A DNA stretch of 40,619 nt. It comes from Clostridia bacterium. Its GTDB lineage: Bacteria; Bacillota; Clostridia; Oscillospirales; Acutalibacteraceae. The stretch spans positions 1 through 40,619 of the forward strand of contig JAQXZA010000109.1 in the NCBI GenBank assembly GCA_029226955.1. Reading direction: 5' to 3'. The notes beneath the pieces were generated by a model. That model searched no databases and was not told the origin of the DNA. It saw only the letters and a list, made by a program, of their open reading frames with translations. The translations under genes and the position numbers were made by a program. Shown here one piece after another: positions 22,422 to 37,245 of this stretch (positions within the stretch are counted from its first letter, which is position 1; every line of letters starts with the position of its first letter).

Positions 22422-24731
22422 GTGATTAAAATAAAAAAGATAAAAATAATAACGAATACTAAAACAGACAGAAAAGAACAAAGAAAAGCTGATTTTTCAA
22501 TTTCAGTATTGCTGTTTTTTCTTGCGGGAATACTGGGAATTGTATTTTCTTTGCGGTCAATATCGGGTGTGACATATTCCGAACCGACAGTTTTAATTGT
22601 TTCGGTTGTATGCGGTGTTTTATTGTGGTATCTGTTTTTCAGGAATAAAAAATTTTTCGGATATTTTTCTGTCGGGTTGTTGGCTGTCGCTTTAATAACG
22701 GTTTTATTCGGTTTCAGCAGTCTTAGAAAACAGATTATTTGTGTTGAGGGTGCATTGTCGGGGTTGTATGATTCTTCCGTATCCGTAACGCTTTTATATA
22801 TATTGTTTTCCGTTTTGGTTTTGTATATAATGTTCGTTTCGGAGTTTATACTGAGAAAACACGTAATTATGTTTTTTCCTTTATTATTACTGACGCTTTT
22901 CGGCTCTGTTGTCGGAATAAATCTTGACATATATGCAATAGTGTTTCTTACAATATTTCAGACGGCATTTATAGCAATAAATATGACTGATTACCGTGTC
23001 GGCAAAAAAACGCTTACGGTAAAAAACGCTTTTCCGTCAGCAAGAAAAAGCGGAATGTTAGTCTGTATCGTGCTTTTAGTATCAATGCTTATATCTGTTC
23101 CGGTTATAAATATGAATGTTGACAGAATTTATAATCTCTCTGACAAGGCGGAGGAATTTATTTATCAGAATTTATTGAATAACAATATGTCAGGCAGTGA
23201 GGATATATCAACCGATTATGTCAATACAGGAAAAATAAACCGTGGCAATGTATATACAAGAAACGTTGATACACTGAATATCACGCTTGACCATATGCCG
23301 ACGCAAAAACTTTATATGAAAGGCTTTACAGGATATAATTACGAAAACGGCGAATGGACTAAGGCAGATGACAGTGATATATCTGATAAAATGCGTCAGG
23401 ATTCCGAATATGATATTTCAGGATATTTGTCCGGATATTTGTATGATGTTAATTATATGCACTTTGTGGTAAACAGGGATTTCAGAGGTTATGATTCCGC
23501 AGAATATACAATGAATATTCAGCATTTAAACAACAGTCCGGCAATATATCTTCCGTATTACAATATAAAAAATAATGACAATGCTACAAAAAGAGCGGCA
23601 AATGCAGGTTATGATTATTTTACTTATTTTTATGAACAAAAGGATATGGCTATTGACTGGGAAAATAAGGATAAGCCGTCAGATTCATATCTTATAGAGA
23701 TATGTAAAAACATAAACAAAATGTATAAAGAAAGCATACAGCAGAAATATCTGACTTATCCGAAAGAACTTTTACCACGCTTGTCGAAACTTTGCAGTGA
23801 AACTCCGCTTAATGACCTTAACGAAATTACAACATTCATACTTTACACACTCAGCAAGAACACAACTTATACAACAACTCCCGGTAAAGCACCGAACAAT
23901 CAGGATATTATAGAATATTTTCTTTTTGACAGCGGCAAGGGTTATTGTGTTCACTATGCTACAACGGCGGTTATGATGTACAGAATGTACGGAATACCGG
24001 CACGTTATGCAACAGGTTATGTTGTTCCGCCGTATGATTTTTATGAGGTTGAGGACTATAACGGAAATAAAGTTTATTCGGTTAATCTCACTGATAAATC
24101 CGCACACGCCTGGGTTGAAATTTATCTTGACGGTTACGGCTGGACACCTGTTGAAGTAACACCGTCAACAAGCGGTGAAATGATTACGGAATATCCCGGA
24201 TTTAATCCTGTTGAAATGGCAAGAATAATGAAAGAACACGGCTGGAATTTAAACGACACGGCTGATAATAAGTCAAATTCACAAAATAACAAAAATAATT
24301 CAGATAATACATCAGATATTTTACATAATATTGTTGTTTTTGTGATATGTCCTTTGGCTGTAATTGCTGTTTTTATTGCAATTATTATTTTAAACAGAAA
24401 ATACAGACTGAAAAAAATTCAGAATATGAATATCAAAGGACTTTTTGAAAGACTCATAAAAATGCTGCATTTCAGCGGAATACTGAAAGATTATCAGGGA
24501 ACAGAAGAAGACTTTGCGGAAGTGCTATTTAAAGAATTTTCAGACATACCGTATGATGATATTAAGAATATGTATGAAATTATAATGCGTGAACTTTACG
24601 GAGATTCCGTTCAGACAAACACACAAAGAATTTTTGTACGAACTATGTATTACAATATTGCAGATTCAGCCTGTAAAACTCTTAAACCATACAAGAAACT
24701 TATCTTCAAATACATAAAAATATACAAATAA
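22422..24731 (+). CDS. TgpA-like membrane transglutaminase-domain protein
   Basis: A 769-residue membrane protein. About six hydrophobic helices occupy residues 25-225, an extracytoplasmic domain follows, then a transglutaminase-like domain (about 440-590) with Cys509 in KGYCVHYATTAVMMYR, His562 in AHAWVEIYL and Glu578 in WTPVEVTPS at the position of the third catalytic acid, as is common in this group. A last helix lies at about 636-660 and a cytoplasmic tail ends the protein. Start: GTG 22422 with AAGG just 2 bases before, a weak context, probably helped by coupling to the DUF58 stop. Substrates are unknown; exported peptidase or cross-linking activity with the MoxR/DUF58 pair is plausible. 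Confidence 0.9.
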   Translation: MIKIKKIKIITNTKTDRKEQRKADFSISVLLFFLAGILGIVFSLRSISGVTYSEPTVLIVSVVCGVLLWYLFFRNKKFFGYFSVGLLAVALITVLFGFSSLRKQIICVEGALSGLYDSSVSVTLLYILFSVLVLYIMFVSEFILRKHVIMFFPLLLLTLFGSVVGINLDIYAIVFLTIFQTAFIAINMTDYRVGKKTLTVKNAFPSARKSGMLVCIVLLVSMLISVPVINMNVDRIYNLSDKAEEFIYQNLLNNNMSGSEDISTDYVNTGKINRGNVYTRNVDTLNITLDHMPTQKLYMKGFTGYNYENGEWTKADDSDISDKMRQDSEYDISGYLSGYLYDVNYMHFVVNRDFRGYDSAEYTMNIQHLNNSPAIYLPYYNIKNNDNATKRAANAGYDYFTYFYEQKDMAIDWENKDKPSDSYLIEICKNINKMYKESIQQKYLTYPKELLPRLSKLCSETPLNDLNEITTFILYTLSKNTTYTTTPGKAPNNQDIIEYFLFDSGKGYCVHYATTAVMMYRMYGIPARYATGYVVPPYDFYEVEDYNGNKVYSVNLTDKSAHAWVEIYLDGYGWTPVEVTPSTSGEMITEYPGFNPVEMARIMKEHGWNLNDTADNKSNSQNNKNNSDNTSDILHNIVVFVICPLAVIAVFIAIIILNRKYRLKKIQNMNIKGLFERLIKMLHFSGILKDYQGTEEDFAEVLFKEFSDIPYDDIKNMYEIIMRELYGDSVQTNTQRIFVRTMYYNIADSACKTLKPYKKLIFKYIKIYK

Positions 24732-24736
24732 AATTC

Positions 24737-24837
24737 AGAATTGAGAATGCAGAATGGAGAATTACTCACGGTGCGGAAGCCGACTGACGACAACAATAAC
24801 TTCAAACGCAATTACGAATTACGCATTACGCATTACG
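24737..24837. repeat. Composite intergenic element: heptamers, core, heptamers
   Basis: Left array AGAATTG, AGAATGC, AGAATGG, AGAATTA (24737-24764); a core at 24771-24809 starting GGTGCGGAA and ending AACTTCAAACGC; and a right array AATTACG, AATTACG, CATTACG, CATTACG (24810-24837). The core is similar to 33764-33813 and to the complement of 35141-35187. It fills the gap between the transglutaminase operon and the glnA promoter. Confidence 0.8.
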
Positions 24838-24884
24838 AATTTTATTTTAATAATATTATAGACAAAAGTTAAAAAATCTGTTAT

Positions 24885-24890
24885 TATAAT
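24885..24890 (+). promoter_or_regulatory. Probable -10 element of glnA
   Basis: TATAAT at 24885-24890 with a weak -35 (TAGACA at 24859, spacer 20). The transcript leader would be only about 30 bases, with no dual-hairpin ANTAR target visible in it. Confidence 0.5.
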
Positions 24891-24926
24891 AAATTGATAA
24901 AAATAAATAGAAAAGGGGATATTTTG

Positions 24927-26228
24927 GTGAAATATACAGTAAAAGAAGTTTTACAGTTTGTTGAAGAAAACGACGTAAAATTTGTAAGACTGATGTTTTT
25001 CGATATATTCGGCGTTAAGAAAAATATTTCCATTATGGCTCAGGAACTTGAATCCGTATTTCAAAGCGGTGCTCATATTGTTTCCTCAACGGTTAACGGA
25101 TTTCAGAACGATGACAGCACAGACCTGTTGCTTTTTCCTGACCCCACAACGCTGAAAGTACTCCCTTGGCGACCGCAACAGGGCAGAGTTGTACGTCTGT
25201 TCTGTGATATAAAAAATCAGGACGGAACGGCTTTTGAGGGCGACGTGAGAAATGTCCTGAAAAAAGCTGTCGCAAAAACTGAGGAAATGGGTTTCAGATG
25301 TAAAACCGGACTTGCGTGTGAATTTTATCTCTTTAAACTGAATGATGAAGGCTACCCGACAAGAATACCACAGGACAATGCCGGTTATCTTGATGTTGCA
25401 CCGCTTGACAAGGGCGAAAATGTCCGCCGTCAGATTTGCCTGACGCTTGAACAGATGGAAATAGACCCGCTTTCATCACATCACGAAAACGGCCCCGGAC
25501 AGAATGAAATTGATTTCAAACATTCGGATATGCTTTCGGCTGCCGATAACTTTATGACCTTTAAAACGGTTGTAAAGAATACGGCTGCCGCAAACGGTCT
25601 TTATGCGTCATTTATGCCTAAACCGCTTATGGACAAAAGCGGCAGCGGTATGCACATTGATATTCTGCTTGAAAAGTACGGATTCAATATTTTTAAGAAC
25701 AAGGGTGAAGGTCTGTCTGATGACGCAAAAAGTTTTATTGCCGGTGTGTTAAGACGCTCGGCTGAAATGACTGTGTTCTTTAATCCGCTTTCAAATTCCT
25801 ATGCACGTTTTGGTATGTATGAGGCACCGTGCGGCATTGACTGGTCATACAACAGTCTTGATACACTCATAAGACTGCCCGAAATGAAACGAAATTCCGC
25901 AAGAATGGAATACCGTTCACCTGACCCGTCGTGCAATCCATATATTGCGTTTGCACTGCTTATGTATGCCGGACTTGAAGGAATAGAGGACAAACTGGAA
26001 CTTTGTCCGCCGTCAGATGTGAAATTGTCTGATGATTCATCTGCACATCTTCCTGAGTCGCTCGCAAAGGCTATTTCACTGGCTAAAAAGAGTGATTTTA
26101 TCAAAGAACATCTGCCGAAAATGATTTTTGACAAATACATCAGCATAAAATCGGAAGAAGTAAACTGTTCTCTGCAAAGTGCTGAACTCAGACAGCAACA
26201 GGAGGACAGATATTTTGAAATTATTTAA
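24927..26228 (+). CDS. glnA: Glutamine synthetase, type I
   Basis: Makes glutamine from glutamate, ammonia and ATP. The 433-residue length fits the GSI-alpha class of Firmicutes, lacking the adenylylation insert of GSI-beta. Visible features are the N-terminal beta-grasp (VKFVRLMFFDIFGVKKNIS), ACEFYLF and HHENGPGQNEIDF with metal/glutamate ligands, SGSGMHIDILL with the ATP-site His, and YRSPDPSCNPYIAFALLM near the end. Start: GTG 24927, eight bases after AAAGGGG; a TTG at 24924 is the alternative. It is followed by an ANTAR regulator gene; that pairing recurs in clostridia and suggests nitrogen-linked regulation. Residues of the Glu flap and Arg near the feedback site were not examined in detail. 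Confidence 0.94.
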   Translation: MKYTVKEVLQFVEENDVKFVRLMFFDIFGVKKNISIMAQELESVFQSGAHIVSSTVNGFQNDDSTDLLLFPDPTTLKVLPWRPQQGRVVRLFCDIKNQDGTAFEGDVRNVLKKAVAKTEEMGFRCKTGLACEFYLFKLNDEGYPTRIPQDNAGYLDVAPLDKGENVRRQICLTLEQMEIDPLSSHHENGPGQNEIDFKHSDMLSAADNFMTFKTVVKNTAAANGLYASFMPKPLMDKSGSGMHIDILLEKYGFNIFKNKGEGLSDDAKSFIAGVLRRSAEMTVFFNPLSNSYARFGMYEAPCGIDWSYNSLDTLIRLPEMKRNSARMEYRSPDPSCNPYIAFALLMYAGLEGIEDKLELCPPSDVKLSDDSSAHLPESLAKAISLAKKSDFIKEHLPKMIFDKYISIKSEEVNCSLQSAELRQQQEDRYFEII

Positions 26229-26245
26229 AATATTTGTGTTTTCAC

Positions 26246-26274
26246 TTGATTGAAATATAAAAATTATGTAAAAT
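26246..26274 (+). promoter_or_regulatory. Promoter of the ANTAR gene
   Basis: TTGATT (26246-26251) and TAAAAT (26269-26274), spacer 17, lie in the 68-base gap after glnA, so the regulator may be made independently of glnA. Confidence 0.55.
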
Positions 26275-26296
26275 AAATAGGAAAGGTGTTTGGCTT

Positions 26297-26866
26297 TTGG
26301 ATAGTGTATTGATAATATCATCAGCGGAACAAAGCGTAAGTTCTTTTTCACAACTGCTGAAAGCCGACGGCTGTCAGAATTTTGACAGTGCAAAAAGCGG
26401 TGCTGACGGCAGAAGACATTTATCTGAACGGGAATATGACCTTGTTATAATCAACGCCCCTCTTTCTGATGAATTTGGTGACGGAATTGCCGTTGATACC
26501 GCACAGAACACAAATTCAGGAGTTATGCTGATTGTAAAGTCGGAGATTGAAGCCGAGATAGAAAACCGCACGTCTGATTATGGAGTTTTTGTTCTCGGAA
26601 AACCGCTCAGCAAACAGCTTTTTTATAAGGCGGTTCATCTGCTTGAAGCAACACGCAACCGACTAAGCGGTGTAAAAAAAGAAAATATCAAACTTCAAAA
26701 GAAAATAGATGATATAAGAATTATTAACCGTGCAAAATATATATTGATGGAATATCTTTCAATGACAGAGCCACAGGCTCACAAATACCTTGAACGTCAG
26801 GCTATGGATTTGCGTCTGACAAAAATTGAGGTTGCAAAAAGGTTACTCAGCACATACGAAAGCTGA
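26297..26866 (+). CDS. ANTAR-domain RNA-binding antiterminator with a degenerate receiver
   Basis: A 189-residue two-domain regulator. Residues 1-118 have the receiver fold pattern (VLIISSAEQS, then DLVIINAPLSDEFG, then a Lys in LGKPLS), but the acidic pocket (usually DD/DE) reads SS and the phospho-acceptor Asp is Asn53. It is therefore a pseudo-receiver that cannot be phosphorylated in the normal way. A coiled coil (125-145) leads to the ANTAR domain (about 138-186, INRAKYILMEYLSMTEPQAHKYLERQAM), which binds paired RNA hairpins to prevent termination. The TTG at 26297 follows AAAGGTG. Position beside glnA points to nitrogen-source genes as targets. No target hairpins were recognised in this window. 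Confidence 0.87.
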   Translation: MDSVLIISSAEQSVSSFSQLLKADGCQNFDSAKSGADGRRHLSEREYDLVIINAPLSDEFGDGIAVDTAQNTNSGVMLIVKSEIEAEIENRTSDYGVFVLGKPLSKQLFYKAVHLLEATRNRLSGVKKENIKLQKKIDDIRIINRAKYILMEYLSMTEPQAHKYLERQAMDLRLTKIEVAKRLLSTYES

Positions 26867-26869
26867 TAA

Positions 26870-26892
26870 ATACGGTTTTCGTATTTTGCATA
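26870..26892 (+). terminator. Weak hairpin after the ANTAR gene
   Basis: AAATACG and CGTATTT form a 7-bp stem, overlapping the region just past the stop codon; the trailing T-run is short, so termination may be partial. Confidence 0.4.
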
Positions 26893-26935
26893 ACAATAAA
26901 CTTCCGCACATTATGGGAAAGGAATGGTCAAAACT

Positions 26936-28012
26936 ATGGAGAAAAAAGCCTATCTGATTCTGGAAAACGGTGACATTTACGAGGGCTTTGCATTTGGTGC
27001 AGAAAAGGAAATTGTCGGGGAACTGGTTTTTACAACTGCTATGACCGGTTATCTTGAAACACTTACCGACCCGAGCTACTACGGACAGATTGTTTGTCAG
27101 ACTTTTCCACTTATTGGTAACTATGGCGTTATCCCATCTGATTTTGAGAGTAAAAAACCGGCACTTAAAGCATATATCGTAAGAGAGTGGTGTCAACGTC
27201 CTTCAAACTTTCGTTGTGAGGGAGTGATTGACACTTTTTTAAAGCAGTCAGATGTTCCGGGCTTGTATGGAATAGATACACGCTGTCTTACAAAAACCGT
27301 CAGAGAATACGGTGTAATGAACGCAAAAATAACATATACAAAGCCTGATGAAAAGTCATTCGACGGCTTAAAGGATTATAGAGTAATAAATGCCGTAAAG
27401 TCTGTAACTATTGACAAGCCTGAAACTTTCAGTGCAGAGAACGCAAAATATAATGTCGTTCTTATGGACTTTGGTGCAAAGAAAAATATATGCCGTGAAC
27501 TTGTAAAGCGTGGCTGTAATGTTACGGTTGTTCCGGGAAATACAACGGCTGAGGAAATAAAGGCTATGAATCCCGACGGAATAATGCTGTCAAACGGCCC
27601 TGGTGACCCGACAGAAAATACGGAGATTATAGAACAACTCCGTATTCTTTGTGAGGCGAAAATTGCTACTTTTGGTATTTGTCTTGGACACCAGTTGCTC
27701 GCACTGTCACAGGGTGCAAAAACCGAAAAGCTCAAATACGGACACCGTGGGGCAAACCAACCGGCTACCGACACACAGACAGGTCGTGTTTACATCACAA
27801 GCCAGAACCACGGCTATGCTGTTGTTGCGTCATCTTTACCAAAGAACGCATACGAAAGCTTTGTAAACGCAAACGACGGTACTTGCGAGGGTGTAACATA
27901 TACTGATATGCCGGCATTTACGGTTCAGTTTCACCCCGAGGCTTGCGGCGGTCCGCTTGATACATCATTCCTTTTCGATAAATTCATCACTATGATTCAG
28001 GAGGGTAAATAA
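26936..28012 (+). CDS. carA: Carbamoyl-phosphate synthase small (glutaminase) subunit
   Basis: Hydrolyses glutamine and channels ammonia to CarB for carbamoyl phosphate, the precursor of arginine and pyrimidines. An N-terminal CPSase domain (AYLILENGDIYEGFAFG, MTGYLETLTDPSYYGQI) is followed by a class I glutamine amidotransferase domain with the triad Cys249 (FGICLGHQ), His333 and Glu335 (FHPEACGGP). The start is set at ATG 26936 (358 residues), the family-typical N-terminus; an ATG at 26924 sits directly on the AAAGGA site. It is followed 2 bases later by carB. No PyrR attenuator, arginine operator or pyrimidine leader was seen in the 69 bases before it. Confidence 0.97.
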   Translation: MEKKAYLILENGDIYEGFAFGAEKEIVGELVFTTAMTGYLETLTDPSYYGQIVCQTFPLIGNYGVIPSDFESKKPALKAYIVREWCQRPSNFRCEGVIDTFLKQSDVPGLYGIDTRCLTKTVREYGVMNAKITYTKPDEKSFDGLKDYRVINAVKSVTIDKPETFSAENAKYNVVLMDFGAKKNICRELVKRGCNVTVVPGNTTAEEIKAMNPDGIMLSNGPGDPTENTEIIEQLRILCEAKIATFGICLGHQLLALSQGAKTEKLKYGHRGANQPATDTQTGRVYITSQNHGYAVVASSLPKNAYESFVNANDGTCEGVTYTDMPAFTVQFHPEACGGPLDTSFLFDKFITMIQEGK

Positions 28013-28014
28013 CA

Positions 28015-33682
<5,668 letters not shown>

Positions 33683-33866
33683 TTGTTGTGACCGTCAGTT
33701 TATGCGTAAAAATAACTTTTTTGCGACATATAGTTGTTGCGTGAAATGATAACAATAACTTATGGTGCGGAAAATGACTTAACGGTAACAATTACTTTGA
33801 ACGCAAATTGCGAGCGGAGGCACTCCGCTGGAGTTGTTGTGCGGACGGTCAGTTCGTATGTAAAAA
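33683..33866. repeat. Core of an intergenic repeat element between pyrG and dapL
   Basis: The phrase TTGTTGTGACCGTCAG (33683-33698) plus TTTATGCGTAAAAATAAC is partly repeated at about 33833-33868 as TTGTTGTGCGGACGGTCAG plus TCGTATGTAAAAATAAA. Between them, 33764-33813 matches the core at 24771-24817 and the complement of 35141-35187. A perfect hairpin GCGGAG/CTCCGC is at 33814-33828. There is no gene here. The dapL ribosome site CAGGAG lies after the element. Confidence 0.7.
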
Positions 33867-33899
33867 TAAATTTATTCTGACAATCAGGAGTGAAGAAAA

Positions 33900-35111
33900 A
33901 TGCCACAGCTTAATGAAAACTTTCTTAAACTTGAAAAGAACTATCTTTTCATCAACATTGCAAAGAAAATAAACGCTTATATTGCCGAACACCCGGACAA
34001 AAAGGACAACATTATAAGAATGGGTATCGGTGATGTAACATTACCTATTGCACCTTGTGTTGTTGAGGCTGTCAAAAAAGGTGCTGACGAAATGGGTGTC
34101 AAGGAAACATTCAAAGGCTATGAGGACAGCGGCACAGGCTATGATTTTCTCAAAGAGGCTATTGCAAAGTATTACAAGAGTTTCGGTGCAGATGTTGCCG
34201 CTGACGAAATAAGAATAAGCGACGGTGCAAAGTCCGATTGCGGAAATATTGTTGATATTTTCGGCGACGACAATGTTGTTCTTATCACAGACCCGGCATA
34301 TCCTGTATATGTTGACTCAAACCTTATGAGCGGCAGAAAGGTTATCTATGCCGACTGTACAAAGGAAAACAATTTCTGTGCTGTTCCCGACAAGAATGTT
34401 CACGCTGATTTGATTTATCTTTGTTCACCGAATAACCCGACGGGTGCGGCTTTCACAAAGGAACAGCTCAAAGCGTGGATTGATTACGCAATAGACAATA
34501 AAGCTATCATAATTTATGATGCGGCTTATGAGGCATTCATAACAGAACCCGACATTCCGAGAAGTATTTTTGAGGTTGAGGGTTCAAGACAGTGTGCGAT
34601 TGAGATTTGTTCTCTCTCAAAGACAGCCGGATTTACAGGTATGCGTTGCGGATATACCGTTATTCCGAAAGAGCTTGAAGTTGTTGCAAGCGACGGAACT
34701 GTTGTAAATATTTCTCAGATATGGGGCAGACGACAGGGTTCAAAATTCAACGGTGTTTCTTATCCTGTTCAGTGCGGTGCAGCCGCTGTATTTACTGACG
34801 AGGGACAGGAACAGATTAAAGTAAACCTTGAATACTACAAAGAGAACGCAAGAATTATTGCGTCTGCTCTTGACGAACTTGGAATTTATTACACAGGCGG
34901 CAAAAACTCACCGTACATCTGGCTTGAATGTCCTGACGGTATGAAGTCTTGGGATTTCTTTGACTTACTTCTCAACGAAATAAATGTTGTAGGTACACCT
35001 GGTGCCGGCTTTGGCAAGAACGGCGAAGGTTTCTTCCGTCTTACATCATTCGGTGACAGGGACAAGACAATAGAGGCTGTTGAAAGACTGAAAAAACTGC
35101 TCTCTAAATAG
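33900..35111 (+). CDS. dapL: LL-diaminopimelate aminotransferase
   Basis: A PLP-dependent class I aminotransferase making LL-diaminopimelate from tetrahydrodipicolinate in one step, bypassing the succinylase and acetylase routes. The 403 residues start with the DapL-typical FLKLEKNYLFINIAKKI, then IIRMGIGDVTLPI, GYEDSGTGYDFLKEAI, SPNNPTGAAF, and the Schiff-base Lys241 in SLSKTAGFTGMRCGY. LL-diaminopimelate is the substrate of the DapF domain fused to CarB two genes upstream, so two successive pathway steps lie close together. The ATG follows CAGGAG at normal distance. The stop TAG is immediately followed by a heptamer array. Confidence 0.96.
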   Translation: MPQLNENFLKLEKNYLFINIAKKINAYIAEHPDKKDNIIRMGIGDVTLPIAPCVVEAVKKGADEMGVKETFKGYEDSGTGYDFLKEAIAKYYKSFGADVAADEIRISDGAKSDCGNIVDIFGDDNVVLITDPAYPVYVDSNLMSGRKVIYADCTKENNFCAVPDKNVHADLIYLCSPNNPTGAAFTKEQLKAWIDYAIDNKAIIIYDAAYEAFITEPDIPRSIFEVEGSRQCAIEICSLSKTAGFTGMRCGYTVIPKELEVVASDGTVVNISQIWGRRQGSKFNGVSYPVQCGAAAVFTDEGQEQIKVNLEYYKENARIIASALDELGIYYTGGKNSPYIWLECPDGMKSWDFFDLLLNEINVVGTPGAGFGKNGEGFFRLTSFGDRDKTIEAVERLKKLLSK

Positions 35112-35214
35112 TGTGGAGTGTGGAGAGTGGAGTGTGGAGTTGCGTTCATACTTTATTGTAGCCATAAGTTCTTTGCCGCACCATAAATAATTCCTAACTC
35201 CTAACTCCTGACTT
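35112..35214. repeat. Composite intergenic element after dapL
   Basis: Left array TGTGGAG, TGTGGAG, AGTGGAG, TGTGGAG (35112-35139) directly at the dapL stop codon; core 35141-35187, which in reverse complement matches 33764-33813 and 24771-24817 (shared GGTGCGG and GAACGCAA); right array CTAACTC, CTAACTC, CTGACTT (35194-35214). Confidence 0.8.
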
Positions 35215-35216
35215 AA

Positions 35217-35256
35217 ATAAAAAGGCTCTCGTCCTTGCGGGCGGGAGCTTTTTGTT
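35217..35256. terminator. Bidirectional terminator between dapL and the amylase gene
   Basis: GCTCTCG pairs with CGGGAGC, one G-U, extended inward by TCC/GGG, with A-run before and TTTTT after. It separates the convergent dapL and GH13 genes. Confidence 0.85.
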
Positions 35257-35270
35257 GTTCAAAAGAATTA

Positions 35271-37172
35271 TTATTCTGTTGGTTCGGTTGTGTTTTCCTG
35301 TTGCGGATTTTTAACTGCTTTTACAAAAGCACAACTGTCACGGGGAATTATGAGTTCGTTGCCTGTAAGATTCGTGTCCATAAAGGTTTCGCCGCCGACA
35401 AATTCGTCAGGTACTCTGAATTTTATGGTGTAGTCTGCGGCATTGAAAACGCATATCAGCATATCGTTTTCGTCTTCACGGATATAACCCATTGTGCGAC
35501 CTGTTGAACCAAATTCGTGTAAATCCCCGTCAACAAGACAGGAACACTGTTTTCTCATTCTGCCGAGATTTTTGTACCATTCAAGAAGTTCTTTGTCCTC
35601 CTTGCCCCACGGGAATGTTGCACGGTTGAACGGGTCTTTGTAGCCCTCAACACCGACTTCATCACCGTAATAAATACACGGCACACCGGGGAGAGTATAA
35701 AGAATACCGCTTGCAAGCCTCATTCTTCTAAGACCGTATTCACGCTGTTGAGGATTAAGTTTTGTTGAGGCTTGCCACTCACGTCCTCTGCCGTTCTGAC
35801 GTTCACCGGCAAGAAGTGTAATAACACGTTCAGTGTCGTGTGTGCCAAGAAGATTCATAAGTGAACGGATAACAGGACGTGGGTAGTTTTCGAGAACATT
35901 AAGTACAATTTCAATCATATCACGTCCGTCACCACAATCAAGAAAACCAAGTATTGCGTCACGGAACGGATAATTCATAACGCTGTCAAGTTCTTTTCCG
36001 TGAAGAAAACGTCGTCTTGAACCATAGCTTTCTTTGTTTGATGCGTCCTCCCATACTTCGCCGAGAAGTAATGCGTCAGGATTTTCAGCTTTGACAGCCT
36101 CTCTGATATGCTCGATAAATTCGTCGGGCAGTTCGTCAGCAACATCAAGTCGCCAACCGCTGTTGCCGTTTTTTATCCATTTGCGGATAATGCCGTTTTC
36201 GCCGTTGATGTATTCGTTGAATGAGTTTGAAAGTTCCTCAACCTCAGGCAAGGTATTAAATCCCCACCACGAGTTGTATATGTTAGGCCACTCAATAAAT
36301 TTATACCACGTATAATAGGGGGATTCCTTTGAATTGTATGCACCGTTTTCGGCATAGCGTTTTTCACGGTTGAAATATTTGCTGTCACTTCCCGTATGAC
36401 TGAAAACACCATCATTTATTATTCTTATGCCGAGTTTTTTCGCTTCGCTGCAAAGTTCAATGAAATCTTCTTCAGTGCCAAGAACAGCGTCTATTTTTTC
36501 ATAGTCGCCCGTGTCATAGCGGTGGTTTGAATAAGCCTCAAAAATCGGGTTCAGATAAATACAGGTAACACCGAGTTCGTGAAGATAAGGCAGTTTCATT
36601 TGTATGCCTTTGAGGTCGCCCTGAAAAAAGTCGGAATTTGTAATTATGCCGTATTCATTCGGTCGCCAGTCGGGAATATTGTTCCAGTCGGTCTGAATTT
36701 TCTTGTCGGGATAAATACCGTCTTTTTTCTCGCCCGAAAAATAAAATCTGTCGGGAAAAATCTGATACATAATTCCACCGGGCAACCACGACGGAGTTTC
36801 AAAATCCTTATCATAGCACAAAAGCTGAAAACGTGGTTCGCCCTCGTTGGTTGACAGATGACCTTCACCGCCGTAGCCTTTCATAATAAACTGTCTGCCA
36901 CGACAGGTGTCAAGTCTGAAATGATACCAGTACAGACCGATTTTGTCAGCGTCCAAATTACATTCCCATTGTTCGTGGTCATTGCCGACCATACCACTCC
37001 AGAACATACTGTAAAAAGTAGTGTCGCCGTATTTGTCGTCTTTTACGGCAAGCAGAGCGTTTGAACAGCGTAAATCACGTGGCAGTACAATTCTGAAATG
37101 GATTTTTGTTTCTGACGGAACAGCACCTGTCGGACAGCGAAATTCCGTTTCACGAGAGTTAAATATTTTCAT
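35271..37172 (-). CDS. Intracellular GH13 alpha-amylase family glycosidase (neopullulanase-like)
   Basis: A 633-residue glycosidase without signal peptide, hence cytoplasmic. An N-terminal beta-sandwich (about 1-125, CBM34-like) precedes the (beta/alpha)8 barrel. Catalytic residues: Asp343 in GWRLDVADE (nucleophile), Glu372 in LLGEVWED (acid/base) and Asp446 in LGTHDTER (transition-state stabiliser); the GGIMYQIFPDRF start of the barrel is typical of maltodextrin-acting members. A C-terminal beta domain follows. It would degrade maltodextrins or cyclodextrins taken up from starch, fitting a gut starch user. The ribosome site AGGGGAA and start ATG 37172 are on the minus strand. No transporter or LacI-type regulator is adjacent. 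Confidence 0.94.
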   Translation of the reverse strand: MKIFNSRETEFRCPTGAVPSETKIHFRIVLPRDLRCSNALLAVKDDKYGDTTFYSMFWSGMVGNDHEQWECNLDADKIGLYWYHFRLDTCRGRQFIMKGYGGEGHLSTNEGEPRFQLLCYDKDFETPSWLPGGIMYQIFPDRFYFSGEKKDGIYPDKKIQTDWNNIPDWRPNEYGIITNSDFFQGDLKGIQMKLPYLHELGVTCIYLNPIFEAYSNHRYDTGDYEKIDAVLGTEEDFIELCSEAKKLGIRIINDGVFSHTGSDSKYFNREKRYAENGAYNSKESPYYTWYKFIEWPNIYNSWWGFNTLPEVEELSNSFNEYINGENGIIRKWIKNGNSGWRLDVADELPDEFIEHIREAVKAENPDALLLGEVWEDASNKESYGSRRRFLHGKELDSVMNYPFRDAILGFLDCGDGRDMIEIVLNVLENYPRPVIRSLMNLLGTHDTERVITLLAGERQNGRGREWQASTKLNPQQREYGLRRMRLASGILYTLPGVPCIYYGDEVGVEGYKDPFNRATFPWGKEDKELLEWYKNLGRMRKQCSCLVDGDLHEFGSTGRTMGYIREDENDMLICVFNAADYTIKFRVPDEFVGGETFMDTNLTGNELIIPRDSCAFVKAVKNPQQENTTEPTE

Positions 37173-37245
37173 TCTTAATTTCCCCTTAACTTTTTATTTG
37201 ATTTATAATGAGTGGCTTGTTGCCATTATCAAATTACATTTATAA

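Noticed and set aside
24737..24926. ANTAR-type dual hairpin in front of glnA
   Set aside because: The predicted transcript leader is only about 30 bases and the upstream region is explained by heptamer arrays and a core repeat.
26867..26935. PyrR-type attenuator before carA
   Set aside because: The gap is 69 bases with only one weak hairpin; the anti-antiterminator binding loop and paired structures were not seen.
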